A stretch of 64,000 nucleotides of DNA, taken from contig CAWJPA010000004.1 in assembly GCA_963844655.1 (NCBI GenBank), positions 1,426,001-1,490,000 on the forward strand, read 5' to 3'. The DNA is from JASHPR01 sp963844655 (GTDB taxonomy: Bacteria; Actinomycetota; Actinomycetes; Streptosporangiales; Streptosporangiaceae). Positions 1 through 8,643 of the stretch are shown in pieces (within the stretch, counting starts at the first letter, position 1; every line of letters starts with the position of its first letter). The translations under genes and the position numbers were made by a program. The notes beneath the pieces were generated by a model. That model had not been told where the DNA came from. It did no database searches and saw only the letters and a program-made list of their open reading frames with translations.

Positions 1-135
1 GCCGTAGGTGCTCAGCAGGTCAGGGTAGACCCACACCAGCCGGAGGCGGCTCGGGCGGTGGTGCCGGCCAGGGCGGGAGGGCCCGGGCCGGTCGCCCTCC
101 TCCGGTCCTGGCGCGCCATGCCGGGGACTGGTCAT
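1..135 (-). CDS. gatD: GatD, lipid II amidotransferase glutaminase subunit (5' part only)
   Basis: This is the first 45 codons of GatD, the glutaminase partner of MurT. The MurT/GatD complex amidates the D-glutamate of the lipid II stem peptide in the cytoplasm. The gene runs off the left edge, so the catalytic Cys and His are not visible. After a Pro/Arg/Gly-rich lead of about 30 residues comes LRLVWVYPDLLSTYG, the usual opening of GatD proteins. The ATG at 135-133 is preceded by GAGGAG nine bases upstream and lies 13 bases after the murT stop, so the two genes form an operon. The assignment rests on this short motif plus the murT neighbour. Confidence 0.85.
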   Translation of the reverse strand, partial: MTSPRHGAPGPEEGDRPGPSRPGRHHRPSRLRLVWVYPDLLSTYG

Positions 136-148
136 CGGCCTGCGCTCC

Positions 149-1387
149 TCACTGGGCCCGGCCCAGGGCGGTCCTGATCTGCTGGAACGCCGTGTAGTTG
201 GCGATCACGTCCAGGGGGCCTGGCGGCACTTGCTTGATGGCGTCGTCCACGCCGTCGGCCAGCCCGAACGGCACCTCGTCCGCCTCCAGGCGGACCGCGA
301 GGTCGAGCCTGCGCTCGCCGGCGATGAGCACGGGACGGCCGCGCAGCACCCGGTAGTCCACGTCCCACAGCCAGGACGTGTCCCGGCCGTCCGGGCCCTG
401 CGCGTTGACGGCCAGGAGCACCGGCGCCGGGCCCGGGGTCAGCACGTCGAACGCCTCCAGCCAGCCCGCCGGGTTCTTGGCCAGCAACAGCCGCAGCTCC
501 CGGCCGTGCCGCTCCAGCCGCGTGTACCGGCCGGCCACCGAGGTCACCTCGCGCAGCCGCGGCAGGGCCAGGTCCAGCTCGGCGCCGAAGAACTCGCCCA
601 CGGCCAGCGCGACGACCGCGTTGGCGCGGTTGGCCCGCCCGGGCAGGGCGAGCTGCAGCTCCCGGACCTGGCCGGCGGAGTCGATGACCGTCTCACCGTC
701 CAGCACCCACGTGGTCGCGGGCCGGCCGAACCCGCACTCGCCGCACCGCCAGCCGAGATCGTCCCGGCGCAGGTGCGATCCGCACTGCGGGCAGCACCAG
801 GAGTCCTCGTGCCAGCGCTGGCCGGCCGCGACCCAGGTGACCCGGTCCGCGGTACCCGCGGCCCAGGCGATCAGGGGGTCATCCGCGTTCGCGATCACGT
901 GGCAGCCCCTGGCGTCCGCCAGCGCCTCCCGCCAGCGCCGCGCCACCAGCCAGATCTCGGCCGCCCGGTCCATCTGGTCCCGGCTCAGGTTCAGCAGCGT
1001 GACCACCCGCGGGCTGGTCGCCTCCATCACGGCGGGCAGGTACCGCTCGTCAACCTCAAGGACGCCGAACGGGGCGTTCGGCGCGCGGCCGAGCGCGGAC
1101 GCCAGCCCGGCCTCCATGTTCGCGCCGAACGCATTGGACGCGACCGACTGGCCCAGCGACTCGAGGGCCGCGGTGATCAGCCTGGTCGTCGTGGTCTTGC
1201 CGTTGGTCCCCGTGACCAGCACGATCTGGCGGTCGGCGGCCAGGATCCGGAGCAGGTCCGGCTCCATCCGCAGGCCGAGCACACCGCCGATCACGGAGCC
1301 GTCGCCGCGGCCGGACAGCCGTGACACCCGTCCCGCGGCACCGCCGATGGTGGTAGCCAGTTTGGCGCGGAGCGGAAGCTTCCCCAT
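149..1387 (-). CDS. murT: MurT, lipid II isoglutaminyl synthase ligase subunit
   Basis: MurT is the Mur-ligase-like subunit that, with GatD, converts the D-Glu of lipid II to D-iso-Gln during peptidoglycan synthesis. The 412-residue protein has the Mur ligase P-loop GTNGKTT at residues 60-66 and the MurT-specific zinc ribbon, with C199-x2-C202 and C215-x2-C218. The C-terminal half carries the DUF1727 region (RANRANAVVAL; VIANYTAFQQIRTAL at the end). The length is typical. It lies between the split ATPase gene upstream (11 bases away) and gatD downstream (13 bases), all leftward, so the three are probably co-transcribed. Confidence 0.95.
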   Translation of the reverse strand: MGKLPLRAKLATTIGGAAGRVSRLSGRGDGSVIGGVLGLRMEPDLLRILAADRQIVLVTGTNGKTTTTRLITAALESLGQSVASNAFGANMEAGLASALGRAPNAPFGVLEVDERYLPAVMEATSPRVVTLLNLSRDQMDRAAEIWLVARRWREALADARGCHVIANADDPLIAWAAGTADRVTWVAAGQRWHEDSWCCPQCGSHLRRDDLGWRCGECGFGRPATTWVLDGETVIDSAGQVRELQLALPGRANRANAVVALAVGEFFGAELDLALPRLREVTSVAGRYTRLERHGRELRLLLAKNPAGWLEAFDVLTPGPAPVLLAVNAQGPDGRDTSWLWDVDYRVLRGRPVLIAGERRLDLAVRLEADEVPFGLADGVDDAIKQVPPGPLDVIANYTAFQQIRTALGRAQ

Positions 1388-1398
1388 GGCCGCCGATG

Positions 1399-2991
1399 CT
1401 ATATGGAGGCCGGGGCCGCGGAGGGCGCCGATGCGGCGACCTGGTCGTCGCTGCCGACGATGAACCGGCGCGGCCAGGACAGCACCGACTCGAGCCAGCC
1501 GGCGATCCCCATCTCGCCGGCGGCCTGCCTCAGCTGCCCGCGGTGGCTGACGCCGATCACGACGGCGGCCAGGTCATCGACGAAGCCCCGCTGCTCGTCC
1601 TCGCCGAGCAGCACGGTCCAGGCGGGCTGCCGGTTGCGGGCCAGCTCCATCGAGAGCGGGTGCCTGCGCAGCCCGCTGACCCGCTGCCCGACCCGGACGT
1701 CCGCCCGGTCGGCGAGGCCGTCAAGAGGGTAATCGAGCCGTGGCGCCGGGCCGAACGGGTCTGGCGGGCCGCTGCCCAGCGGGCAGACCCGCTCGACCTC
1801 GTGCAGCCACTGCACCTGCGGGATCACCCAGTCGGGACCGGGCGGGGCGCCGGCACCCGACCCGCCGTCCAGGAGCCTGAGCGCGGTGGCGGCGACCGCG
1901 GCGGCCAGCTCGGCCGGGTCGAAGCGGGCCCTGATGACCAGGGCCCGTCCCTGCAGCGACCGGTCCACGGCCGTGGCCAGCAGGCACTCACGCAGCCGCG
2001 GCTCGAGCCCGGACCAGCGCGAGCGCAGCGCCGCGGGCACCACGGGCAGCGGCCGGTTGGTGAGGAACGCGAGCACCAGCGCCTCGGCCCAGATCCGCAC
2101 CCAGGCGTCCTCGGGCGAATCGGCGAGCAGGTCGGCCGCGCGCAGCTCGAGCAGGTTGCAGGCGCGGCCGGACACGCAGACCGGGCCGCAGGCCGCCGAG
2201 CGCCTGCCGCGGACCGGGATCAGGGAGCCGCCCACGGCATCCGGCGCGTCCTCGGCGGCGGGCCTGGCCTGCTCCCTGGCCCCCCCGAACGGGACCCGGA
2301 TCCGCAGCGGCCGGTCCATCCCGTCCGCGAACACGGCGGCCACGCCGGGCCGCAGCGAGACCACCTGGCGCGACTGGTCCTCGTCCAGGTTCATCGCCGC
2401 GCCCACGACCTGGCGGTCGTCGTGCGCGGGCAGCCGGTGCACCACCTTCAGCGCGGTGTTCTTCACCACGTCGGGGACCAGCTTCGCCGGGATCTGCTCC
2501 ACGACCACGATTCCCTCGCCGTAGGCGCGGATCTCGGCCAGCAGGCTCGCGAACAGCTCGACCGCGTGCGCGCTGGCGCCCTCCCGGCCCGCGCGCAGCA
2601 GCCGGTGCGCCTCCTCGATCACGATCACATGCGCGAGGCCGCTCACCGGGGCGCTGCGGGCCCGCAGCCGCAGGTGCTCCACCAGTCTGATGATCAGCGT
2701 TCCGATCAGGAACGCCTTGTCCTCGTCGTTGGCGACGTCCTCGATCGCGAGCACCACGTTGCGGCGCATCAGCTCCGCGATGTCGGCCGGATGACCGCCT
2801 TCGAAGAACCGGCCCGCCGAGCCGGTCCGCAAGCTTCGCAGCCGCACGTCAACAAAGCCGCGCACGTCGGCCCGCAGCTCCCGCCCGTAGCCGACGTCCT
2901 CGATCACCTCCAGCGCCGCGTCCTGCAGCTGGGCCAGGGTCGGGACCGCGGGCGGGGCCGCCGCGCCCGGCCGGCCGCGCCGGTCACCGGA
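1399..2991 (-). pseudogene. HerA/FtsK-type ATP-binding protein, C-terminal part after a frameshift
   Basis: This is the C-terminal half of a P-loop ATPase whose N-terminal half is encoded at 2904-4892 in another frame. Homologous coding resumes near 2991 with PTLAQLQDAALEVIEDVGYG. The Walker B segment HVIVIEEAHRLL maps near 2595-2635, and the arginine-rich C-terminal helices of HerA/VirB4-like ATPases follow. The open frame extends upstream to 3258, but those residues are Arg/Gly/Pro-rich and not protein-like. Rejoined, the protein would have about 1,160 residues. Moving from the upstream frame into this one requires one base to be restored, within the G/C runs at about 2955-2995. That fits either a real 1-nt deletion or a sequencing error. 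It ends 11 bases before murT. Confidence 0.75.
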
Positions 2992-4892
2992 TCCCAGCCG
3001 CAGCCCTCGTAGGCCCGCTGCAGCGCCTGGGAGATGATTTGCGGGAACGGCTCCCTGGCCTCGAACGCGGCCAGGAACAGCGCCCGCACCGTGTCGATGT
3101 GGGCCTGCACCGGGTAGCCGGGCTCGGGTTCCAGCGGGTTCACCGACAGCGGGACCGCGGCCGGGTCGGACGGGTTGATCACCGTCACCCGGCCGGCTCC
3201 CGCGATGCGGCCGGCCATCGCCGCATACTCGGACTTGACCGGCTCGATCGCCAGCCACGGCACACCGGACCTGGTCAGCTGCTCCAGCATGTGCCGGACC
3301 GTCTGCGACTTGCCGGATCCGGTCGCGCCGGTGACGAACGCGTGCCGGTTCACGGTGGAGAGCGGGACACCGAACGTGCCGACCTTGCGGTCCTGGCCGT
3401 CCAGGATCGCGCCGAGCTCGAGCGCTGGCTTGACCCGGCCGGCCGCGCCGCCGCCCGCGCCGATGGCCCCGGTGATGTCGGTGCCGGGTCCGGCGGTGTC
3501 GGTGATCCCCGCGGGCTCGCCGATCTCGCTGGTCTCGCTGGTGACGTCGAAGTAACCGGGCTTGAGCACCCGCACGCCGGGCACCTCGCCGCGGGGCAGG
3601 CCGCTGAGGGCGGCGAGCGTCCCGGCGGTGGTGGAGAACGGAACCTGGGCTCCGTCGACCGGGTCAGAGAGCCGGGCCGCGAGCGCGTCGGCCAGGTCCC
3701 TGGGCACCTCAGCGCCGCGCAGCCGGTACGGATGCGCGGCCAGGTCGACCGAGCCGATGAGCACCGGGGCGATCAGCCGCAGCTCCTCGGCCGTGGCCGC
3801 CCCCACCATCACACGCACGTTCCACAGGCCGGCCTCCCGGAACGCGTCAAGCTCGGCCAGGCGCCGCTCGGCGCGGCCGACGTCGAACCTGGCGTGCTCC
3901 TCGTCGTACCGCCGCAGCACGTTCAGCTGGGCCCGCAGCTCGGCGATTTCCTGGTCGATGTGATCCGAGGGCTCGGCCACCACCAGCCAGCCGAAGGGCC
4001 TGCTCATGAGCGACACCAGGGCCGACTCGAACAGCGTCGGGCGCCTGCTGTCCTGGTCGTCGCCGGCCCGGCCGCCCGCCGCGACGCCCGGCAGGGTGTC
4101 CCCCGCCGACTGCAGCGAGTTCAGCCCGAACGCGGGGGCCAGGCGCCCCGGGCAGGGTGCCCAGACCAGCCGGTCGAGGTCGGTGAGCAGCCCGCCCGAG
4201 ATCGGCACGCCACGGGCGCCCCAGGGGAACAGCAGCTCCTTGGTGGCCGTGGGCCCGCGTGACTCGTCGCTGCGGCTGGGCTCGAGCGAGGTGCCAGGCT
4301 CGAAGACCCGGGAGCGCTCGATGAGCCTGTTCCGCTTCACCGCCTCGCTGGGCTCGATGAGCCTGCTCGGCTCGATGACCCTGCCCTGGTCGGCGTCCTC
4401 GGGAGCCGCGGCGGCCGCGTCCGGCTGGATGCGGCCGTCCGGCGGCACCGGCATGCCCGGCATCCGCGGATCTTGAGGCATGCGCGGGGCCTGGGGCATC
4501 CTCGGGTCCAGCGGCATGCGCGGGTCGAGCGGCATGCGCGGGTCGAGCGGCACGCCAGGCGGGACGGGCCCGCCGGGGTCCATGGGCCCGGGCCCGGCCT
4601 GGGCCCGGGCGGCCAGCAGGGCCGCATCAGCCTCGCCCTGGCCGTAGCTGCCCGGGGCGGCCGGCTCGGGCAGCGGCCCGGCGTTGGTGATCAGCTCGAG
4701 CGGCGCGCCGCCGCCGCGGGACAGCCAGCCGGCCACAAACGGGCGGCGGTGCAGCGCCGCGTTGAGCACGGCGGGCAGCACCGAGGCGTAATCCCGCTCC
4801 GCACTGCTGCCGCGACCGCTGTCCGCGGTGATCGCCTGGACCCGGTACCACGGGCCGGCGGCGCCGCCGCCGATGCCGGATGTAGCCCCCAC
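2904..4892 (-). CDS. HerA/FtsK-type ATP-binding protein, N-terminal part (frameshifted gene)
   Basis: This is the N-terminal two thirds of a large ATPase. It has a short globular N-terminus, a Pro/Met-rich linker with a repeated PLDPRM-type hexapeptide (about residues 112-145), and a helical HAS-barrel-like region. The Walker A motif GATGSGKSQTVRHM follows at about residue 517, within HAFVTGATGSGKS. Proteins of this type use ATP to move along DNA or act in membrane-associated complexes; no specific role can be assigned here. The GTG start at 4892 heads a leftward operon with murT and gatD. After CGWDPVTG (near 2995) the frame turns into Arg/Pro-rich nonsense, while homologous sequence continues in the adjacent frame, so the last 30 residues are not native. 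Confidence 0.8.
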   Translation of the reverse strand: MGATSGIGGGAAGPWYRVQAITADSGRGSSAERDYASVLPAVLNAALHRRPFVAGWLSRGGGAPLELITNAGPLPEPAAPGSYGQGEADAALLAARAQAGPGPMDPGGPVPPGVPLDPRMPLDPRMPLDPRMPQAPRMPQDPRMPGMPVPPDGRIQPDAAAAAPEDADQGRVIEPSRLIEPSEAVKRNRLIERSRVFEPGTSLEPSRSDESRGPTATKELLFPWGARGVPISGGLLTDLDRLVWAPCPGRLAPAFGLNSLQSAGDTLPGVAAGGRAGDDQDSRRPTLFESALVSLMSRPFGWLVVAEPSDHIDQEIAELRAQLNVLRRYDEEHARFDVGRAERRLAELDAFREAGLWNVRVMVGAATAEELRLIAPVLIGSVDLAAHPYRLRGAEVPRDLADALAARLSDPVDGAQVPFSTTAGTLAALSGLPRGEVPGVRVLKPGYFDVTSETSEIGEPAGITDTAGPGTDITGAIGAGGGAAGRVKPALELGAILDGQDRKVGTFGVPLSTVNRHAFVTGATGSGKSQTVRHMLEQLTRSGVPWLAIEPVKSEYAAMAGRIAGAGRVTVINPSDPAAVPLSVNPLEPEPGYPVQAHIDTVRALFLAAFEAREPFPQIISQALQRAYEGCGWDPVTGAAGRARRPRPRSRPWPSCRTRRWR
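4460..4555 (-). repeat. 18-nt tandem repeat encoding a PLDPRM hexapeptide
   Basis: Near-identical 18-base units built on the + strand around ggcatgcgcgggtcgagc encode successive DPRMPL hexapeptides in the ATPase linker. Two or three copies are nearly perfect, with two diverged copies (PQAPRM, PQDPRM) beside them. The unit keeps the reading frame, so copy number can vary without disrupting the protein. It probably acts as a flexible linker between the N-terminal domain and the ATPase core. Confidence 0.7.
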
Positions 4893-5086
4893 ATCGCGTG
4901 CATATCAGGCTTGTGCGCCGCCTGCCACCTGGTTGGTCCGGATTCATGCGGCCTGTCCGGCCCGGCCGGGGCCGGGCCGGGGCCTGCCGGGCGGGCGCGA
5001 CCTGGGCCGACATCGCCCGGGGACCGGGCAAATGCACCTAACGGTATGAGGGCTGGCCGCGGGCCCGCGGCCGTACAGTTAGGGGC
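4893..5086. promoter_or_regulatory. Divergent intergenic region, ATPase operon / DUF1707 gene
   Basis: This 194-base gap separates the leftward ATPase-murT-gatD operon from the rightward DUF1707 gene. On the + strand, TACAGT at 5074-5079 lies seven bases before the ATG at 5087. That is the spacing expected when transcription starts at the initiation codon, so the mRNA may be leaderless. No good -35 element was found. On the minus strand a GATATG/TATGCA stretch lies about six to nine bases before the GTG at 4892. Both are candidates only. Confidence 0.35.
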
Positions 5087-5749
5087 ATGACGGGCGAGAC
5101 GTCGCCGGCGAGGCGCGAGGGTGACACGGAGGCCATGGTCCGGGGTCAGCTGCGAGCCTCGCACGAGGACCGCGACCGGGTCGTGGAGATACTGCGGGTG
5201 GCGGCGGGCGACGGCCGGCTGACCGCCGACGAGCTCGACGAGCGGCTGGAGGCGGCGCTGACCGCGCGCACGGTGGGCGAGCTGGCCGCGCTGACCAGCG
5301 ACCTGCCCGCGGCGGGCGCGCCGGCCGCGGTAGCCGTCCCCGAGCCCAAGGACGTGGCCCGCATCCAGTGCACCAGCGGCAGCGCCCAGCGCAACGGCCC
5401 TTGGGTGGTACCGCGCCGGATGGAGGTGCGGGTCAGCAGCGGCAGCGTCCGGCTGGACTTCACCGAGGCGGTCATCAGCCACCCGGTGCTGCAGATCGAC
5501 GCCGACGTGCAGAGCGGGACCCTGAAGCTGGTGACCAAGCCGGGCATCGTCGTCGACACCGATGACGTGGCCGTCAGGAGCGGGACCGCGAAGGTCCGCG
5601 CGCCCTGGGGGTCCGACGTGCCGGCCCTGCTGCGCATCGAGGTGTCCGGCCGGGTGGGCAGCGGCAGCATCGTGGCCCGCCCGCCGCGCCGGACGTTCTG
5701 GGAGTGGCTGCTGCGGCGCCCCAGGCGCTTCGCCATTACCGCGCACTGA
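5087..5749 (+). CDS. DUF1707 domain protein with LiaF-like C-terminal region
   Basis: This 220-residue soluble protein has an N-terminal DUF1707 domain (about residues 22-72, LRASHEDRDRVVEILRVAAG then RLTADELDERLEAALTARTV). DUF1707 is a short helical module common in actinobacteria. The rest is a repetitive beta-rich region with Ser-Gly-Ser/Thr motifs every 20-30 residues (TSGSA, SSGSV, QSGTL, RSGTA, GSGSI), resembling the C-terminal domain of LiaF/DUF2154 cell-envelope stress proteins. There is no signal peptide or transmembrane helix. The ATG at 5087 may be used without a leader; an ATG at about 5133 behind GGAGG is an alternative that keeps the whole domain. The function is unknown. Confidence 0.85.
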   Translation: MTGETSPARREGDTEAMVRGQLRASHEDRDRVVEILRVAAGDGRLTADELDERLEAALTARTVGELAALTSDLPAAGAPAAVAVPEPKDVARIQCTSGSAQRNGPWVVPRRMEVRVSSGSVRLDFTEAVISHPVLQIDADVQSGTLKLVTKPGIVVDTDDVAVRSGTAKVRAPWGSDVPALLRIEVSGRVGSGSIVARPPRRTFWEWLLRRPRRFAITAH

Positions 5750-5759
5750 CCGGCGCCCT

Positions 5760-6497
5760 TCAGCGGTGCCGGCGACTCCAGAGCAGGGCGGCACCGATGA
5801 CCAGAACCAGCGCGGTCAGCGGGATTGCGGGCAGTGCGGCCGGCGCGTTCGCGATCACCGCGCCGCCCGCGGCCGCCCCGGTGGCCAGGGCGAGGAGCAG
5901 CAGCATCTCGCGGCCCTGCAGCCGTTCCCGGCGGCCGGGAGTCACCCACGCCGCCACCACGCCGGTGAGCGTGCCCGTCAGGTAGGTCGTGGACACCCGC
6001 GCGCCGAACCCGAGCGCCGCGGCGCTCTGGGTCCCCATCGCCGCCGCCAGGACGGCCAGCAGGACCAGCTGCGCGGCACCGCTGGGTGCGCCGCCGGTCA
6101 GCTCCCAGCCCACGGTGAACCCGGCCAGCAGTACCAGCTCCACGAACAGCGCCGCGGGCATGGCCCGGTGCCAGGGGGCTCCGGGCGCCTGCCCGGCGGG
6201 CATCAGCCTGGCCCCGATGGCCACCCCGGCCATGTACCCGGCGAAGGCGACCACCGCGTGCGTGGCCAGCGCGCCGGACAGCTCCCCGATGGCCAGCCCC
6301 AGCAGCACCAGGTTGCCGGTCATCACGCTGGTGAACACGTCGCCCAGCCGGGTGAAGCTGGCCACGTCGGTGGCGCCGGTGCCGATGGTCAGCGCCACCG
6401 CGAGCACGGTGATCGCGGTAGCGTCGCGCTGACCGGGCTGACCGCCGGCGTCACCGGGGCGGCGTTCCCCGCCGCCCTCGCTTTCTGTCGCAGCCAC
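5760..6497 (-). CDS. DUF1275 (YoaK-type) integral membrane protein
   Basis: This membrane protein of about 245 residues belongs to the DUF1275/YoaK family. After an acidic, Gly-rich N-terminal tail of about 25 residues come six hydrophobic segments. Family-like motifs include GATDVASFTRLGDVFTSVMT near the first helix, the conserved spacing SVMTGNLVLLG, and STTYLTGTLTG later. The substrate and function are not established. The start was placed at GTG 6497 because it is the last initiation codon before the homologous region; no clear ribosome site precedes it. It is convergent with the DUF1707 gene (10-base gap) and divergent from the enolase-superfamily gene at 6564. Confidence 0.85.
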   Translation of the reverse strand: MAATESEGGGERRPGDAGGQPGQRDATAITVLAVALTIGTGATDVASFTRLGDVFTSVMTGNLVLLGLAIGELSGALATHAVVAFAGYMAGVAIGARLMPAGQAPGAPWHRAMPAALFVELVLLAGFTVGWELTGGAPSGAAQLVLLAVLAAAMGTQSAAALGFGARVSTTYLTGTLTGVVAAWVTPGRRERLQGREMLLLLALATGAAAGGAVIANAPAALPAIPLTALVLVIGAALLWSRRHR

Positions 6498-6563
6498 GGT
6501 CCGATAGTTCCCGACCGCCGTGACAGCGTCCAGCCAGCCGCGCCGCTGACCCAGGAGGGGCCC

Positions 6564-7760
6564 ATGAAGATCACCGACGTTCGCTGTCACGTGCTGCTGG
6601 ATCCCGTCTATGAAGCCGACGCCACCAGCTCGGCGCAGGACGATCTCGTGGTGGAGATCGTGACCGACGAGGGCCTCGTCGGCGTCGGTGAGTCCGATAT
6701 CAACGCCTGGATCGGGCGGGCGTGCATCGAGGCGCCCGGCACGCACACCATGGACGCTGGCCTGCGGCAGTCGCTGCTCGGCGTGGACCCGGTGGCGGCC
6801 GACCCGGAGGAGCTGTGGGACCGGCTGTACACGGCGACCGCGATGTCCGGCAGGAGGGGTGCGCTCGTGCACGCGCTCGGGGCTCTGGACGTCGCGCTCT
6901 GGGACCTGCGCGGGAAGGCGGCGGGGGTGCCCACCTGGCAGCTGCTCGGCGCGAGGACGGAGAGCATGCCCAGGCCGTACGCGTCGCTGCTGCCGCACGC
7001 CCGGAGCTTCGATGACCTGCTCGCCAAGTTCGTCGAGCAGACCACGGCGGCCCAGCGGGCCGGCTTCCAGGCGGCCAAGCTCGAGCTGCTGATCTGCGGG
7101 CCGTACGCGAGCACCGGTCTCGACGAGCCCGACGACCGCATGATCGAGATCATCGCGGCCGTCCGCGAGGCGACCGGCCCGGACTTCACGATCATGGTGG
7201 ATGTCGGGTACGCCTGGGACTCGGCGCGGCGGGCGCTCCAGGTCATCAGCGCCTGGGCCGACCACGACGTCTACTTCGTCGAGACCCCGCTGTGGGCCGA
7301 TGACGCCGCCGGGTACGCCGAGCTGGCCCGCACCTCGCCGGTCCCGATCGCCGCCGGGGAGTGGCTGGCCACCCGGTTCGAGTTCCGCGACCTGGTCGAG
7401 CGCGGGTGCCTGCACGTGCTGCAGCCCGATGTCGGCCGGGTCGGCGGCCTGACCGAGGCCCGCCGGGTGTGCCGGCTCGGCCAGGAACACGGCCTGCGGG
7501 TGATCCCGCACTCGTGGAAGACGGGCATCACCGTCGCGGCCACCGCGCACCTGGCCGCGGTCACCGCCAACATGCCGTTCTTTGAGTGCGTCCCGAAGGA
7601 CATGGCCGAGTCGGCCCTGCGGCGCGACCTGCTCCGCCGCGGCCCCGACGTCGCCGGCGGGCGGATAGCGCTGCCCGGCGCGCCCGGGCTGGGCATCGAG
7701 CTCGACGAGGACGCGCTGGCCCGCTTCGAGCGCGCCGCGGCCGCCCGCTGGCCGGGCTAG
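6564..7760 (+). CDS. Enolase-superfamily enzyme (mandelate racemase/sugar-acid dehydratase type)
   Basis: This 398-residue member of the enolase superfamily has an N-terminal capping domain and a C-terminal beta-barrel. Likely metal ligands are D213 (MVDVGYAW), E240 (FVETPL) and E266 (AAGEWL); H316 in PHSWKTG is a likely general acid/base. At the position of the usual KxK motif the sequence is K172-L-E174, so the second catalytic Lys is replaced by Glu. That argues against a standard muconate-lactonising or mandelate racemase reaction. Sugar-acid dehydration is most likely from the neighbourhood. The ATG at 6564 has AGGAGGGG four bases upstream. The gene is convergent with the isomerase at 7768 (seven-base gap). 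Confidence 0.9.
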   Translation: MKITDVRCHVLLDPVYEADATSSAQDDLVVEIVTDEGLVGVGESDINAWIGRACIEAPGTHTMDAGLRQSLLGVDPVAADPEELWDRLYTATAMSGRRGALVHALGALDVALWDLRGKAAGVPTWQLLGARTESMPRPYASLLPHARSFDDLLAKFVEQTTAAQRAGFQAAKLELLICGPYASTGLDEPDDRMIEIIAAVREATGPDFTIMVDVGYAWDSARRALQVISAWADHDVYFVETPLWADDAAGYAELARTSPVPIAAGEWLATRFEFRDLVERGCLHVLQPDVGRVGGLTEARRVCRLGQEHGLRVIPHSWKTGITVAATAHLAAVTANMPFFECVPKDMAESALRRDLLRRGPDVAGGRIALPGAPGLGIELDEDALARFERAAAARWPG

Positions 7761-7767
7761 CCCGGCC

Positions 7768-8643
7768 TCAGCCCAGCTCGATGCCGTGGCCCGCGGCCAC
7801 GCGGCTGACGTGCGCGATCGCACGGGCCGCGTCGTCGGGACCGAGGTGCTCGACGATCAGCGTGGCGGGCTGCGGCAGCAGCCGGCGGCAGGTGTCGAGC
7901 ATCGCGGGCAGGTCCAGCAGGCCGTCGCCCGGCACCGCCTCGGCGATGTGCAGCACCAGGTCGGGCTGGACGACGACGTCCTTGATGTGGGCGGCCGGCG
8001 CCAGCCGGGGCCCGAGCACCTCCGCCGCGTGCCGGATCGCGGCGCCGGAGTCGTAGACGGCCGGGAGGCTGCCCAGGAAGTTCACCGGGTCGAAGTTCAC
8101 CCGCACCCACGGCGAGTCCACGGCGTCCAGGATCAGGCGGACCGTCTCCGGCGTGTCCAGCGTGGTCAGGCAGTGCGCCTCCACGGCCAGGACCGTGCCC
8201 GCGTCGGCGGCGCGCCCGGCCAGTTCGGTGAGGCTGGCCACGAGCAGGTCACGGCTCTGCTGTGAGTGGTTCTGGCGCGCCGGGCCGTAAGGGTGGCCGG
8301 GGTGGTGGGAGCCGCAGCCGGTCACCACCATGCCAGCGCCGAGGAACGAGGCCGTCAGCAGGAACTCCCCGACCGCGTCGACGCTCTGCCGGCGGCGCGC
8401 GCCATCACTGGTGATCAGAGTGGTGCGCAGCCCTGCGTACTGGCAAATTTTCAGACCCGCGTCACGCAGGACCCCGGTCAGCCGCCGCCCGCGGGGACCC
8501 CGCAGTTCGGCGGGCGGAACACCGAAGTGCGTGAGCAGGTCGCTGACGCCCAGCGCCCTGATCCTGGCCGCCAGCGCCGGCGTCAGGTCGTCGGGGTCAG
8601 CGGGCAGCAGGCCCTGGGCCAGGCCCAGCCGCATCGCGGTCAC
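7768..8643 (-). CDS. TIM-barrel sugar phosphate isomerase/epimerase-like protein
   Basis: This 291-residue protein is of the xylose isomerase-like (AP endonuclease 2) TIM-barrel family. The pattern of metal-binding positions is visible: E in LAVEAHCLTTLDTP, D in VNFDPVNF, H in AAHIKDVV and E in LIVEHLG. Members isomerise or epimerise sugars and polyols; the exact substrate is unknown. The GTG at 8643 overlaps the TGA of the upstream dehydrogenase (GTGA), which indicates translational coupling and fixes the start. It is the last gene of a leftward four-gene operon (mutarotase-like, two short-chain dehydrogenases, isomerase). Confidence 0.85.
   Translation of the reverse strand: MTAMRLGLAQGLLPADPDDLTPALAARIRALGVSDLLTHFGVPPAELRGPRGRRLTGVLRDAGLKICQYAGLRTTLITSDGARRRQSVDAVGEFLLTASFLGAGMVVTGCGSHHPGHPYGPARQNHSQQSRDLLVASLTELAGRAADAGTVLAVEAHCLTTLDTPETVRLILDAVDSPWVRVNFDPVNFLGSLPAVYDSGAAIRHAAEVLGPRLAPAAHIKDVVVQPDLVLHIAEAVPGDGLLDLPAMLDTCRRLLPQPATLIVEHLGPDDAARAIAHVSRVAAGHGIELG

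Noticed and set aside
230..1324. Long open frame on the + strand opposite murT
   Set aside because: The translation is Arg/Gln/Val/Pro-rich with no family motif, the usual shadow of a GC-rich gene; the opposite strand has a clear murT.
5562..6563. In-frame upstream extension of the enolase-superfamily gene at 6564
   Set aside because: The extension overlaps DUF1275 and is Gln/His-rich; ATG 6564 has an excellent ribosome site.
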